Shown here piece after piece: positions 39,275 through 49,300 of a stretch of 64,000 nucleotides of DNA (position 1 is its first letter; each line of letters begins with the position of its first letter). Both the position numbers and the translations under genes were made by a program. Source of the DNA: Enterobacter sp. Cy-643 (lineage in GTDB: Bacteria; Pseudomonadota; Gammaproteobacteria; Enterobacterales; Enterobacteriaceae); the NCBI RefSeq assembly GCF_011752815.1, contig NZ_VWWV01000009.1, positions 1 through 64,000 on the forward strand. Direction: 5' to 3'. The notes under the pieces were generated by a model that saw only the letters and a program-made list of their open reading frames with translations, was not told the DNA's origin and searched no databases.

Positions 39275-40163
39275 AGAAGTCTATCGCGGTGCGGGTGTTA
39301 AGCGACGGGAAGCGCCCGCCGGGGTAGAGCATAAAGAGCGAATGGTCGGTGGCGCTGTAGGATGCGGTGTAATCCGTCATCATCGGGATAAGCCGTTTTG
39401 CCCGCAGCGCATCGCTGATTTGCCAGTCCGGGAACAGCACGATCCCTGCGCCATCCTCTGCCGCTTTCACCAGCATTTCAGCGTTGCCGGAGATGATTTT
39501 AGGCTCCGGCGTGAGCTGTACTTTTTCTTCGCCCTGTGTGAAATACCAGCGCTGTAGCCCCATCAGGCCGCGGTAGGCCAGCAGTTTATGACTGTGCAGC
39601 TCTTCGGGCTTCTGCGGCGTGCCGTAGCGTGCGAGATAGGCCGGGCTGGCGACCAGCCAGGCGCGCTGGCGGGTAATAAAACGCCCGTGCAGCGAGCTGT
39701 CCTGCATCGGCGAGATACGCAGCAGCAGATCGGTGCCGTCCGCCAGCGGATCGATGTAGTTATCGGTCAGGTTTAGCTCCAGCCGCAGCGCCGGATAGCG
39801 TTCGCTGAATTCAGCAATCCACGGCGCGATGTGGCGCAGGCCGAAAGACACCGGCGCGTTGAAACGAAGCACGCCGCCGGGCTGCTGGCGGCGCTCGCCA
39901 ATCTGGTTTTGCGCCTGTTCAAGCTGGCTCAGCATTTCCCTGAACGCCGCGGCGTAAATATTCCCCGTCTCGGTGGCGACCACGGCTCGCGTGTTGCGGT
40001 AAAGCAATTGTGTTTCCAGCGATTGCTCAAGCTGAATCACGGTGCGGGAAACGGAAGAGGGCGAAAGGTTCTCCTGGCGGGCCACTTCGGAAAAGCTGCC
40101 TGCATTGATAACGGCAAGGAAGAGGCGCATTGAGCGCGCATTTATCTGGCTCAGATCTTTCAT
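39231..40163 (-). CDS. LysR-family regulator
   Basis: A 310-aa LTTR of the CrgA-like group: helix-turn-helix GSFSEVARQENLSPSSVSRT, then an effector domain starting LRFNAPVSFGLRHIAPWIAEF. It is divergent from the nitroreductase gene with 119 nt between, the usual layout for a regulator and its target. Confidence 0.9.
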   Translation of the reverse strand: MKDLSQINARSMRLFLAVINAGSFSEVARQENLSPSSVSRTVIQLEQSLETQLLYRNTRAVVATETGNIYAAAFREMLSQLEQAQNQIGERRQQPGGVLRFNAPVSFGLRHIAPWIAEFSERYPALRLELNLTDNYIDPLADGTDLLLRISPMQDSSLHGRFITRQRAWLVASPAYLARYGTPQKPEELHSHKLLAYRGLMGLQRWYFTQGEEKVQLTPEPKIISGNAEMLVKAAEDGAGIVLFPDWQISDALRAKRLIPMMTDYTASYSATDHSLFMLYPGGRFPSLNTRTAIDFFMAKFGSPPYWQDA

Positions 40164-40282
40164 TTGTGCAATTTCCGCAAAAGTCCTTAATGGATTATAC
40201 GGTTTTTCGCGACGTCCGGCAGCGCTATCCTCCCCGGCAAGTCATGATTCCCGAACCGTCGGGGAAGCACAGAGAGGATGCT

Positions 40283-40963
40283 ATGAGCAATAAAGTTTTG
40301 GCTTTTGACGAGGCAGTGCGTCAGCGTTTTTCATCCCGGGCGTTTCTGCCCACGCCGTTGACTGAGGCGCAAATTCGCGATGTCTTGCAGGATGCCCAGC
40401 ATTCGCCGTCCAACTGCAACACGCAGCCGTGGAACGTCCATATTGTCTCCGGCGCAACCAAAGATGCGCTGCAAAAGATGATGATTGAGAACGATACGGC
40501 GGGCAACGTCACGCCGGATTTCAGCTTCAGCTATGACGATTTTCACGGCGATTACTATGAACGCAGCCAGCGCCAGGCGAAGGTTTATTACGATGCATTA
40601 GGCATTGCCCGCGACGATAAAGAGAAGCGCCGCGAAGCGTACCTGCGCAACTTCAACTTTTTCGGCGCGCCGCATGTGGCGTTCCTGTTTATGCCGTCGT
40701 TTGGCGACAACGTGCGCGTGGCGTCCGACATCGGCATGTACGGACAGAGCTTCCTGCTGTCTTTGGCAGCGCGCGGTTTTGCCGGCATTCCGCAGACGCT
40801 GCTCGGTTTCCATGCCGATGCAACGCGTAAAATTCTGGGCGTGCCGGATGATTATCGCCTGCTGTTCGGGATCTCTTTCGGCTATGCCGACCCGAACGCG
40901 CCTTCTGCTCAGGTTCGCATGTGGCGCCAGAGCGTGGACGACAGCGTGACGCTGCATAACTAA
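40283..40963 (+). CDS. Nitroreductase family protein
   Basis: A 226-aa FMN-dependent oxidoreductase: the N-terminal FMN-binding RFSSRAFLPTPL near residue 14, SPSNCNTQPWNVHIVSG near 39 and a C-terminal GIPQTLLGFHADATRKILG. Fits NAD(P)H nitro- or quinone reductases. ATG 40283 follows AGAGAGG; the frame is open to 40130 but that stretch overlaps the LysR start. Stop overlaps the EamA gene end by 4 nt. Confidence 0.87.
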   Translation: MSNKVLAFDEAVRQRFSSRAFLPTPLTEAQIRDVLQDAQHSPSNCNTQPWNVHIVSGATKDALQKMMIENDTAGNVTPDFSFSYDDFHGDYYERSQRQAKVYYDALGIARDDKEKRREAYLRNFNFFGAPHVAFLFMPSFGDNVRVASDIGMYGQSFLLSLAARGFAGIPQTLLGFHADATRKILGVPDDYRLLFGISFGYADPNAPSAQVRMWRQSVDDSVTLHN

Positions 40964-41826
40964 CGGCTAAGCGGACGCGCTTTCTTCATGCCGATGGCCA
41001 GGGCCAGCAGGATCGCCGCCAGCGAAAGCGCGCTGGTGAGATCGGGGTCCTGGCCGAGAATCAGCGCCGAGCTGAGCATAGCGAAGACCGGGATCAGCAA
41101 AGAAAGCGGTGCCACGCGGGAAGCCGGGTACGTGTGGAGCAAGGTGTTCCAGCCCCAGTAGCAGAAGTGCGTTGCCGCATAAACCTGGAACAGTAGCGAA
41201 AGCACGGCCTGCTTATCAATATTTTGCGCCAGCGAAGTGAAGGGTGCTGAGCCGTGCCAGGCCCAGGTCAGCAGCGTCAGCGGCACAGGGGGAAACAGGC
41301 TGGCCCACACCACAAAAGCGAAGATCTCTTTCACGCCGGAAAGTTTGATGATGATGTTGCCGACGCTCCAGGCCAGCGCGCTGACGACAATCAGCCCCAG
41401 CCCGGTGAGCGTTGCGCTGCCGGAGCCATCCAGCAGTATGCCGAGCAGGCCTGCCGCTGCCAGCGCGATGCCATAGCGCTGCGGGCGTGTAAGGCGTTCG
41501 CCGAACAGCAGGACTCCCCAGCCCAGGGTAAAAAAGGCGCTGAGCTGTATAAGCAAGGCGGCGCTGCCGGGCGGGACGCCAAACGCGATGCCAAGATTGA
41601 TCAGCGCCCACATCGCCACGCCAAAAATCAGGCCGTAGGCCGCTATCCAGCGCAGACCCACCGCCGGGCGTCGAATAAAGAAAACCCATGGCAGGGCGGC
41701 AAGCGTAAACCGCAGGGCGGTTAATAGAAGGGGATCGATATGGGCCAGCCCAAGCCGGGTAAGAGGAAAGTTAATCCCCCAGGCGGCGGTGACGGCCAGG
41801 GCGAGAAAAAGGTGTTTGCGCTGCAT
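40960..41826 (-). CDS. EamA-type DMT transporter
   Basis: A 288-aa inner-membrane protein with ten predicted helices in two EamA repeats (ITAAWGINFPLTRLG-like start; second repeat at ~140: LGLIVVSALAWSVGNIII). It resembles E. coli EamA (YdeD), an exporter of O-acetylserine and cysteine. Divergent from the AraC gene at 41919 (92 nt gap). Confidence 0.85.
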   Translation of the reverse strand: MQRKHLFLALAVTAAWGINFPLTRLGLAHIDPLLLTALRFTLAALPWVFFIRRPAVGLRWIAAYGLIFGVAMWALINLGIAFGVPPGSAALLIQLSAFFTLGWGVLLFGERLTRPQRYGIALAAAGLLGILLDGSGSATLTGLGLIVVSALAWSVGNIIIKLSGVKEIFAFVVWASLFPPVPLTLLTWAWHGSAPFTSLAQNIDKQAVLSLLFQVYAATHFCYWGWNTLLHTYPASRVAPLSLLIPVFAMLSSALILGQDPDLTSALSLAAILLALAIGMKKARPLSR

Positions 41827-41918
41827 GTCTGCGTCCGGTGAAAAGTGTTGCCGGAACTGTAGCGGTTCACTGATTGGCCTGCTTTTATTAACGGGTCAAT
41901 TATGGATAAAATTGGGCC

Positions 41919-42704
41919 ATGCAAAATAATCACGCAGCACTCTATCAGGATTCGCCTCAGGCAATCATCGTCACGGAAAAGCACTTCGCCGATGGCGATT
42001 ATTTCCCCCGGCATAGCCACGAGCGCGGGCAGTTCGCCTACGCCGCAAGCGGTGTTATCTCCGTGGAGACGCCTGCCGGAAACTGGGCGGTGCCGCCGCA
42101 ATGTGCCATTTGGGTGCCGGGCGGCCTGGTTCACGCGATGCAAATGCGCGGACCGGTCATTATGCTTAACGGCTATATCAGTAATACCGCGGCGCACCGG
42201 CTCGGACTGCCGCAGTCGAGCCAGGTTTTTGGCGTATCAACGCTGCTGCGCGAACTGCTGGCGCAGGCCATATCCCTGGCCGATGTCATTCAGCCTGAAG
42301 GGCGCGGCCAAAGCCTACTTGATTTGCTGCTCTATGAAATTGCCTCAATGCCCGGGCTTTCTCTCAACGCCCCGCTGCCCGACGAACCTCGTCTGCAGGC
42401 GGCCTGCCGGGCGTTCTTGCGGGCACCTTCGCTGGAAACGTCCGTTGATGATATGGCGACGCGCGTGGGCATGAGCCGCAGAACCTTTACCCGCCAGTTC
42501 AGGCAGCAGACCGGCATCAGCTTTGTGGCATGGCGGCAACAGGGCTGCCTGCTGGCGGCGATAGGTCGGCTAGGTGAAGGGGAAGCCATTACGCGCATTG
42601 CGCTGGATTTGGGCTACAGCAGTCCGGGGGCTTTTTCTGGCGTGTTTAAAAAGGCATTGGGGAAAACGCCGGGGCGATATTTTGCTGAGAAACCGGCAGA
42701 TTGA
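41919..42704 (+). CDS. AraC-family regulator with cupin
   Basis: A 261-aa protein with the same plan as the regulator at 3669: cupin region HSHERGQFAYAASGVISVET, then AVPPQCAIWVPGGLVHAM, and a C-terminal AraC domain (ATRVGMSRRTFTRQFRQQTG, ALDLGYSSPGAFSGVFKKALG). The divergent EamA exporter is the likely target. Ends at a good terminator. Confidence 0.88.
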   Translation: MQNNHAALYQDSPQAIIVTEKHFADGDYFPRHSHERGQFAYAASGVISVETPAGNWAVPPQCAIWVPGGLVHAMQMRGPVIMLNGYISNTAAHRLGLPQSSQVFGVSTLLRELLAQAISLADVIQPEGRGQSLLDLLLYEIASMPGLSLNAPLPDEPRLQAACRAFLRAPSLETSVDDMATRVGMSRRTFTRQFRQQTGISFVAWRQQGCLLAAIGRLGEGEAITRIALDLGYSSPGAFSGVFKKALGKTPGRYFAEKPAD

Positions 42705-42713
42705 AGCAATAAA

Positions 42714-42733
42714 AAAGCCGCTTTCGCGGCTTT
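42714..42733 (+). terminator. Terminator after the AraC gene
   Basis: Stem AAAGCCGC/GCGGCTTT around TTTC directly after the stop; also suitable for the convergent LEA-like gene. Confidence 0.8.
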
Positions 42734-42751
42734 ATCTTCAAAGAAAGCGAA

Positions 42752-43111
42752 TTACTCGGTGACCTTTTTCTTCAGATCGGCCGCGCCTTCTTTGGTCTTA
42801 TTCCAGCCTTTTTCAGCGCCTTCTTTGGTTGCGTCCCAACCTTTCTCGGTGCCTTCTTTGGTTTTATGCCACGCCTTCTGGGAGCCTTCGCTTATCTTGC
42901 TGCCCGTGCTGTCGCTCTTCCCTTCGGCGGCGTGTTTCGACTTAAGCTTCAGCTCTTCGCCTTTGTTTTCCGCCTCGTGCAGTTTCTCTTTGGCAGTGTT
43001 CGCGCCTTCGTGCGCCGCGGCGACGGTCTCATCGGTTGCATGTGTGGTGGTCGCGGCAAAAACAGGGGCAGCCAGCAGAATTGCAGATAAAGCGATGATC
43101 GTTTTTTTCAT
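42752..43111 (-). CDS. Secreted LEA-like repeat protein
   Basis: A 119-aa precursor. Signal peptide MKKTIIALSAILLAAPVFAA, then a highly charged mature part with little hydrophobic sequence. Residues 79-111 are three 11-residue repeats: KAWHKTKEGTE, KGWDATKEGAE and KGWNKTKEGAA. The 11-mer with alternating K/E and T/A recalls group 3 LEA proteins, which protect during drying. GAGGA precedes the ATG. Function not assigned; the periplasmic location is inferred. Confidence 0.78.
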   Translation of the reverse strand: MKKTIIALSAILLAAPVFAATTTHATDETVAAAHEGANTAKEKLHEAENKGEELKLKSKHAAEGKSDSTGSKISEGSQKAWHKTKEGTEKGWDATKEGAEKGWNKTKEGAADLKKKVTE

Positions 43112-43260
43112 AATATCCTCAACAAACGTTATCAGTCCTTATGACCGTGAATAAGCCTGGCACAGCGAAGCGGATGTTGCCTTAGGTAATATTCCTAAAT
43201 GAAACAGGGTGTTCACGGCTGGTGGATATATTCTGTTGAATAATCCACCAGAAGATACGC

Positions 43261-43566
43261 TTATGGGTGGCGAATAAAACGCCCTATTCGCTGCCGGAGC
43301 AGGCGATTCTCCTGGCGCAGGCGTTCGTTCTCCTCCATCAGGGTGAGCGCCACGGCGATGCCCGGCCAGTCCAGCGCTAATTCTTGTCTTAACCGTAAAG
43401 CCCGCTGCGCCACGCTGATGGCGTGGTCGTCAAACTGCCACGGTTCAACCTCAAAATCGTAAGGTTCGACGACGCCAAGGCCGACGATCTCATTGAGTTC
43501 CTCCGCCTGAATGCCGGTGTGCAGACAAAACTCGGTGATGGTAAAAGTGACGGTAACGTTAGCCAT
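43261..43566 (-). CDS. cbpM: CbpM, modulator of CbpA
   Basis: A 101-aa protein that binds the J domain of CbpA and blocks its co-chaperone and DNA-binding activity. Start [19 protein letters not shown], the helical middle [15 protein letters not shown] and the tail [14 protein letters not shown] follow E. coli CbpM. ATG 43566 shares one base with the cbpA stop (TAATG), so the two are coupled; a start five codons earlier is less likely. Confidence 0.95.
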   Translation of the reverse strand: MANVTVTFTITEFCLHTGIQAEELNEIVGLGVVEPYDFEVEPWQFDDHAISVAQRALRLRQELALDWPGIAVALTLMEENERLRQENRLLRQRIGRFIRHP

Positions 43567-44486
43567 TATTTTTTCCCCCAATCCTGGCGTGGATTGAACG
43601 CCGACTGGGCGTCTGCCAGCTGTTGCCAGAGCGCCGCGGTGTTTTCATCCGGCTTAGGCGGCATCACGATTTTGATCACCGCGAACAGGTCGCCGGTGTG
43701 CTGTTTGCTGACCAGCCCTTTGCCCTTGATGCGCAGCTTCTGCCCGGCCTGGCTGCCGGCTGGAATGGTCATCAGAATGCTGTCTTTAAGCGTAGGAACC
43801 TCGACTTTTGCCCCCAGCGCAGCTTCCCACGGGGCCAGCGGGAGCACGACTTCAAGGTTGTGACCGACGATGTCGAACAGCGGATGCGGCGCGATATGAA
43901 TCACCAGCCACAGGTCACCGTTTGGCCCACCGTTTTCACCTGGCGTACCCTGGCCTTTGAGCCGGATGCGCTGCCCATCGCCGACGCCCGCCGGGATTTT
44001 CACGTTAAGCGTTTTCGGGACTTCCCGCTCGACGATACCAAACACGTTATAGACCGGCAGCTTGTAGCTGATGGTGCGGCTGTGTTCGGCCAGCGTTTCC
44101 TCCAGGAATACCGCGACTTCAATTTCTAAATCATGGCCCCGCGCGGCGTGCGGCTGGCGAGTATGCCTGGCCTGCTGGCCAAACATGGAAGAGAAGATAT
44201 CTTCGAAGTCCTGGGCGTTGTAGCTCTGCTCGCCGCCCTGGTGGAACTGCTGATTAAACTGCGGATCGTTGCGGTGCTGCCACATCTGGTCGTACTCGGC
44301 GCGGCGCTGCTCGTCGCTCAGCACTTCCCAGGCTTCCGCCACTTCTTTAAAGCGGGCTTCTGCGTCGGGCTCTTTGCTGACGTCGGGGTGATATTTGCGC
44401 GCCAGGCGGCGGTAGGAGGTTTTGATGGTTTTGAGTTCGTCCGTCGGTTTCACGCCCATGATGGCGTAATAATCCTTTAATTCCAT
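43566..44486 (-). CDS. cbpA: CbpA, DnaJ-type co-chaperone and curved-DNA-binding protein
   Basis: A 306-aa DnaJ homologue. The J domain has HPD in [10 protein letters not shown], then a linker with [11 protein letters not shown] and two C-terminal substrate domains ([35 protein letters not shown]). It works with DnaK and binds curved DNA in stationary phase. ATG 44486 gives the E. coli length (306); upstream in-frame ATGs add 9 residues at most. In E. coli cbpAM lies elsewhere (22 min). Confidence 0.96.
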   Translation of the reverse strand: MELKDYYAIMGVKPTDELKTIKTSYRRLARKYHPDVSKEPDAEARFKEVAEAWEVLSDEQRRAEYDQMWQHRNDPQFNQQFHQGGEQSYNAQDFEDIFSSMFGQQARHTRQPHAARGHDLEIEVAVFLEETLAEHSRTISYKLPVYNVFGIVEREVPKTLNVKIPAGVGDGQRIRLKGQGTPGENGGPNGDLWLVIHIAPHPLFDIVGHNLEVVLPLAPWEAALGAKVEVPTLKDSILMTIPAGSQAGQKLRIKGKGLVSKQHTGDLFAVIKIVMPPKPDENTAALWQQLADAQSAFNPRQDWGKK

Positions 44487-44576
44487 ATCGTTATCTCGCA
44501 TAAATCGGTGCATGCAGAACAGAACGTGCGGAAAAGTGTCGCCGATAAGTATAGGCCTGTTGCGGGAAGGTGGGGC

Positions 44577-44699
44577 GATGAGCGTCGGATTTTTGTCGAG
44601 GCGATTAACGATCGGGCCGGGCGCTTTTATCCAAAATCAGGCTTTATTCCGCTGGTGGGAAAAACGCTAATTCACTTTTTATCCTCCACGTTTGATTGA
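44577..44699 (+). pseudogene. GNAT toxin C-terminal remnant
   Basis: In an otherwise empty 384-bp gap, the plus frame ending at 44699 reads [20 protein letters not shown] and then GKTLIHFLSSTFD. This is the pattern of the last ~35 residues of TacT-type GNAT toxins (alpha-N-x-x-A-x-x-FY-x-x-x-GF-x-P and a final hydrophobic strand). No N-terminal GNAT domain or DUF1778 antitoxin is found upstream. The rest of the gap shows nothing. Confidence 0.5.
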
Positions 44700-44870
44700 G
44701 AAATTAGTTGAGCATGAATAAACGATCTATTTGATCGCCCGCCAGTTTCAGACTTACTGAATTGAAATCTAGTGCACTTCCTTCTATGGTCTGAGATCGG
44801 AGAATGATCGAGTATTTTCCGGGCACCTGCCTCTGAAATATTTAAATAAAGACTAAAAGGAATCTCGTTT

Positions 44871-45455
44871 TTGAAAACTTATCATATCGTTACCCTGGCA
44901 TCTGCTTTTCTGCTGGCCGCCTGTGCGGGCCCGCAGTCGGCAAAAACATCGCAAATTAAAGACCTGGCGGCTCCGCAAACCATCGCTTTTGCCGGCAAAA
45001 CCTACGGGCAATCCTTCACTCGCTCAACGCCTCAGCAGGCGGTATGGGAATACACTACCGACGGTGAAAAGGCCGAAAACTGGCAGTGGACCCGGCTGAT
45101 TACGGTCAATCAGATCAAACTCAACGCCCCGCTTGACCGCTGGATGCAGGCAACGGCGGTGGAGTTAAACCGCACGGTGCCGAAGCCCCATTTCGATATA
45201 GCGAAAAATGGCGACGTGGCCGAGGTTCGGATTATCTACCTGCCGAAACCGGGAGACGCAAAACAAAGCGGCTACGAGTCAGACGTGTGGCTTGCCCGTG
45301 AGGCCTGCGGCGGCATCGTCAACCTGCAGTTTGCCCGCCAGTATCCCGCTGACGCGAAAGTAACCGAAAACGACATGGTGAAGCGTATAAAGGCGGATAA
45401 CGACAAAGATATGGCGGCGCTGCAGGCGTTAAACTGGCAACCAGAGTGCCGCTAA
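44871..45455 (+). CDS. Predicted lipoprotein
   Basis: A 194-aa precursor with a lipobox (FLLAAC, lipidated Cys near residue 18). The mature protein has no family that I recognise; a Cys pair (ACGG near 145 and the final ECR) may form a disulfide. Translation begins at TTG 44871 after AAAGGA, with no ATG that keeps the signal peptide. The following hairpin terminates it. Divergent from cbpA. Confidence 0.75.
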   Translation: MKTYHIVTLASAFLLAACAGPQSAKTSQIKDLAAPQTIAFAGKTYGQSFTRSTPQQAVWEYTTDGEKAENWQWTRLITVNQIKLNAPLDRWMQATAVELNRTVPKPHFDIAKNGDVAEVRIIYLPKPGDAKQSGYESDVWLAREACGGIVNLQFARQYPADAKVTENDMVKRIKADNDKDMAALQALNWQPECR

Positions 45456-45462
45456 CCAGTTT

Positions 45463-45492
45463 CCCCGGTCAAAACAGGCCGGGGCATTTTAT
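45463..45492 (+). terminator. Terminator after the lipoprotein gene
   Basis: Stem CCCCGG/CCGGGG with a 10-nt loop, followed by CATTTTATT, eight bases after the stop. Confidence 0.65.
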
Positions 45493-45746
45493 TAAACATC
45501 AGCTACATGACTTATTATTCAGCATGGCAAAGACTTGAACTTATTTACCGGCCTGCCAGAATTCATTTATTGAATAGTTTAGCGCCGAAACTTATTAAAA
45601 TTAAGTTTTCGGTTATTTTGAGCTGGGTCCCAGGGAAAGCTCAGATTGCTTCAAAAAAAACCTGACATTTGTTATATTGTGCTTATTGATTATTCACCTT
45701 AGCGGTGCCAAAAAGAACAAGATTCACCGCGACCCAGGAAAATGAA

Positions 45747-46226
45747 ATGTTAGATTACCGCTTCCCGACAGCTTTGCAGATGGTTCTCAGCGTAGCGATG
45801 GCGGAGCAAATGGGTGAACGTTCGACCAGCGCGATCCTCGCCTACGGCCTGGAAGCCAACCCGAGCTTTATCCGTAAACTGATGGTTCCCCTCACGCGCG
45901 ACGGCATTATTGTTTCGACGCTGGGGCGCAACGGTTCCATTCATCTTGGCCGTCCGGCCGAAGAGATAACCCTGCGAGATATTTACCTGTCGGTGATTGA
46001 AGACAAAAAGATTTGGGCTTCCCGCCCGGACGTGCCTGCCCGCTGTGTGGTAAGCGCCAACGCCTGCTGGTACTTCAAAACGATTGCGGAAGAAGCCGAA
46101 GAGGCGTCTCTGGCCGTGCTGGCGCGCCATACCGTGGCCACCGCGCTGGAGAAAGTGAAAAAGAGCGATACCAGCGGCTGCCAGCCGGTGCCTGAGCTGG
46201 AGTCTCTTTACAAAAAAGGCCATTAA
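45747..46226 (+). CDS. oqxR: OqxR, Rrf2-family repressor of oqxAB/rarA
   Basis: A 159-aa Rrf2-type winged-helix protein with the start MLDYRFPTALQMVLSVAMAE and recognition region NPSFIRKLMVPLTRDGII, as in Klebsiella OqxR. Cysteines lie at PARCVVSANACW, where Rrf2 proteins may bind an Fe-S cluster. It represses the OqxAB pump in Klebsiella; loss causes fluoroquinolone resistance. ATG 45747 follows CCAGGAAAATGAA; a start 14 codons earlier lacks a site. Convergent with oqxB. Confidence 0.9.
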   Translation: MLDYRFPTALQMVLSVAMAEQMGERSTSAILAYGLEANPSFIRKLMVPLTRDGIIVSTLGRNGSIHLGRPAEEITLRDIYLSVIEDKKIWASRPDVPARCVVSANACWYFKTIAEEAEEASLAVLARHTVATALEKVKKSDTSGCQPVPELESLYKKGH

Positions 46227-46257
46227 GCCCCGCAACGCTTTGCCGCAGAAATAAAAA

Positions 46258-46288
46258 AACCGCCTCTTTTGAAGGCGGTTTTTTTTAT
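46258..46288. terminator. Bidirectional terminator between oqxR and oqxB
   Basis: Stem AACCGCCT/AGGCGGTT with a 7-nt loop, T-run on the plus side (TTTTTT) and A-run on the other, so it ends both convergent transcripts. Confidence 0.9.
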
Positions 46289-46329
46289 TGGGCTGAGCGG
46301 GTGGTTTTGCACCACCCGTTTTGTAAGTC

Positions 46330-49300
46330 TTATGCCTCGACGGTTTTTGCCTGGGTTTTACCGCGCGTAACGAGCTTACGCAGCGTGACGTAGAACACCG
46401 GCGTCAGGAACAAACCAAACAGCGTCACCCCTAACATACCCGAGAACACCGTTACACCTGTCACGCCGCGCACTTCCGCACCCGCGCCATGGCCCAGAAT
46501 CAGCGGAATAGTCCCGGCGATAAAGGCGATGGAGGTCATCACGATAGGGCGCAGACGCAGGCGGCAGGCTTCCAGCGCGGATTCCATAATTCCCTTGCCC
46601 TGCATCTCCAGCTCGCGGGCGAACTCGACGATCAGAATGGCGTTCTTACAGGCCAGGCCCATCAGCACCACCAGTCCGACCTGGACGAACACGTTGTTAT
46701 CGCCGCCGGTCAGCCAGACCCCGAACAGCGCGGACAGCATGGTCATCGGCACGATCAGGATCACCGCCAGCGGCAGCGTCCAGCTTTCGTACAGTGCGGC
46801 GAGCACCAGGAAGGCCAGCAGCACCGCCACCGGGAAGACGATCATCGCCGTGTTGCCCTGGGTCGCCTGCTGGTAGCTCAGATCCGTCCATTCGATGTTC
46901 ATCCCGTTCGGCAGCACCTGGCCGGACATGGCGGCCAGTTTAGTCATAGCCTGCGCGGAGGAAAGCACGCGTGGATCGGCATCCCCGATGAGATCCGCCG
47001 CCGGGTAACCGTTGTAGCGGATCACCGGGTCCGGCCCGTAGGTGGTGGTGATTTTCACCATGCTGCCGATCGGCACCATTTCCCCCTGACTGTTGCGGGT
47101 GCGCAGGTTGCCGATGTCTTCCACGCTGTCGCGGAACTGCCCGTCGGCCTGGGCCATCACGCGCCAGGTACGACCAAACTCGTTGAAGTCGTTCACGTAG
47201 GACGAGCCCAAATAAGTCTGCAGCGTGCCGAACAGATCGGTCAGCGACACGCCCTGGGCTTTGGCTTTGTCGCGGTCTACCTGCACATCCAGCTGCGGCA
47301 CGTTCGCCTGGTAGGTGGAGATCGGGAAGTGCATCCCCGGCGTTTGCATGATCGCGCCGGACATGGTGTTCACCGCGGTTTGCAGCGCCCCGTAACCTAA
47401 GCCCGCCCGGTCCTGGATATACAGCGAGTAGCCGGAACCCTGACCCAGCCCCAGAATCGGCGGCGGCAGAATCGAGAAGCCGAAGCCTTCCTGGATTTGC
47501 GAGATTTTGGCGTTGATCTCGGCGTTAATTTGCGCCGCGGTATGTTTACGCTCGCCGAACGGCTTCAGGCCGAAGAACACCGTGCCGGTATTCGGCGTGT
47601 TGGTGAACTGCAGCGCGTTCAGGCCAGGGAATGCCACCGCGTAATCCACGCCCTCGGTGTTCATACCGATTTCGCTCATCTTGCGGATCACCGCGTCGGT
47701 GCGTTCCAGCGAAGAGCCTTCCGGCATCTTCACGCCGCCGATCAGGTAGAGTTTATCCTGGGTTGGAATAAACCCGCCCGGCACGGTTTTGAACATCACG
47801 CCCGCGGCACACAGCAGCAGCACGTAGACCGCAAACACTGCACCACGGCGGCCAAGGGTTTTACTCACCAGCCCCTGGTAGCCGTCCGAACTGCGGTGGA
47901 AGAAACGGTTGAACGGGCGGAACAGCCAGCCGAACAGGCGGTCGATCAGCCGGGTAGGCATGTCCTTCGGCGCGCCGTGCGGCTTCAGCAGCAGAGCTGC
48001 CAGCGCCGGGGAGAGCGTCAGGGAGTTAATCGCCGAGATCACCGTCGAAATGGCGATGGTTACCGCGAACTGTTTGTAGAACTGCCCGGTCACGCCGGAG
48101 AGGAACGCCATCGGTACGAACACCGCGCACAGCACCAGGGCGATGGCGATAATCGGCCCGGAAACCTCGCGCATGGCCTGATGCGCCGCCTGCAGCGGGG
48201 CAAGCCCCTCTTCGATATTACGCTCGACGTTTTCCACCACCACGATGGCGTCGTCCACCACGATGCCGATGGCGAGCACCAGCCCGAACAAACTCAGCGT
48301 GTTGAGCGAGAAGCCAAGCAGGTAGAGGATGCTGAACGTGCCCACCACGGAAACCGGGACGGCAATCAGCGGGATGATCGACGCGCGCCAGGTTTGCAGG
48401 AACAGGATCACCACCAGCACAACAAGCACTACCGCTTCCAGCAGAGTTTGCACCACCGCCCGGATAGAGTCGCGCACGAAAACCGTTGGGTCGTAAGGTG
48501 CCGCCCACTTCATGTCTTCCGGGAAGCGCGTGGACAGCTCGGCCATCTTGGCGCGTACGGCGTTAGACAGATCGATGGCGTTGGCGCCGGGTGCCTGGAA
48601 GATACCGATCCCGACCGCGTCTTTGTTGTTCAACTGGGAGCGCAGGGCATAACTGCCTGAACCCAGCTCGATACGCGCCACGTCGCGCAGGCGAACCAGC
48701 GAGCCGTCCGGGGCGGTTTTCAGGATGATGTTGCCGAACTCTTCTTCGCTGTGCAGGCGGCCCTGGGCGTTAATCGAAATCAGGAAATCGCTCGCTTTCG
48801 GCAGCGGCTCTGCCCCGAGCTGACCGGCAGACACCTGCACGTTCTGCTCCTGCATCGCCGTGACCACGTCAGACGCCGTCAGGCCACGCGCCGCCACTTT
48901 GTTCGGATCCAGCCACACGCGCATGGCGTATTCGCCGGAGCCGAAAATCTGGATCTGCCCGACGCCCGGCAGACGCGCGAGTTCGTCTTTCACCTTCAGC
49001 GTGGCGTAGTTACGCATATACAGCGAGTCGTACTTGCCGTTCGGCGAGAACAGATGTACCACCAGGGTCAGCGTCGGCGACTGTTTCTGGGTGGTGATGC
49101 CGAGGCGGCGAACGTCTTCCGGCAGGCGAGCTTCGGCCTGGGAAACACGGTTCTGCACCTGAACCTGGGCCTGATCCGGATCGGTACCCGGACGGAAGGT
49201 CACGGTTGTCACCAGCACACCGTCAGAGCCAGCAACGGATTTCATGTACATCATGTTTTCGACGCCGTTAATCGCTTCTTCCAGCGGCGTCGCCACGGTT

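Noticed and set aside
47497-48660. 387-codon frame antisense to oqxB
   Set aside because: Composition (H, R, Q-rich) and exact opposition to oqxB show it is not a gene.
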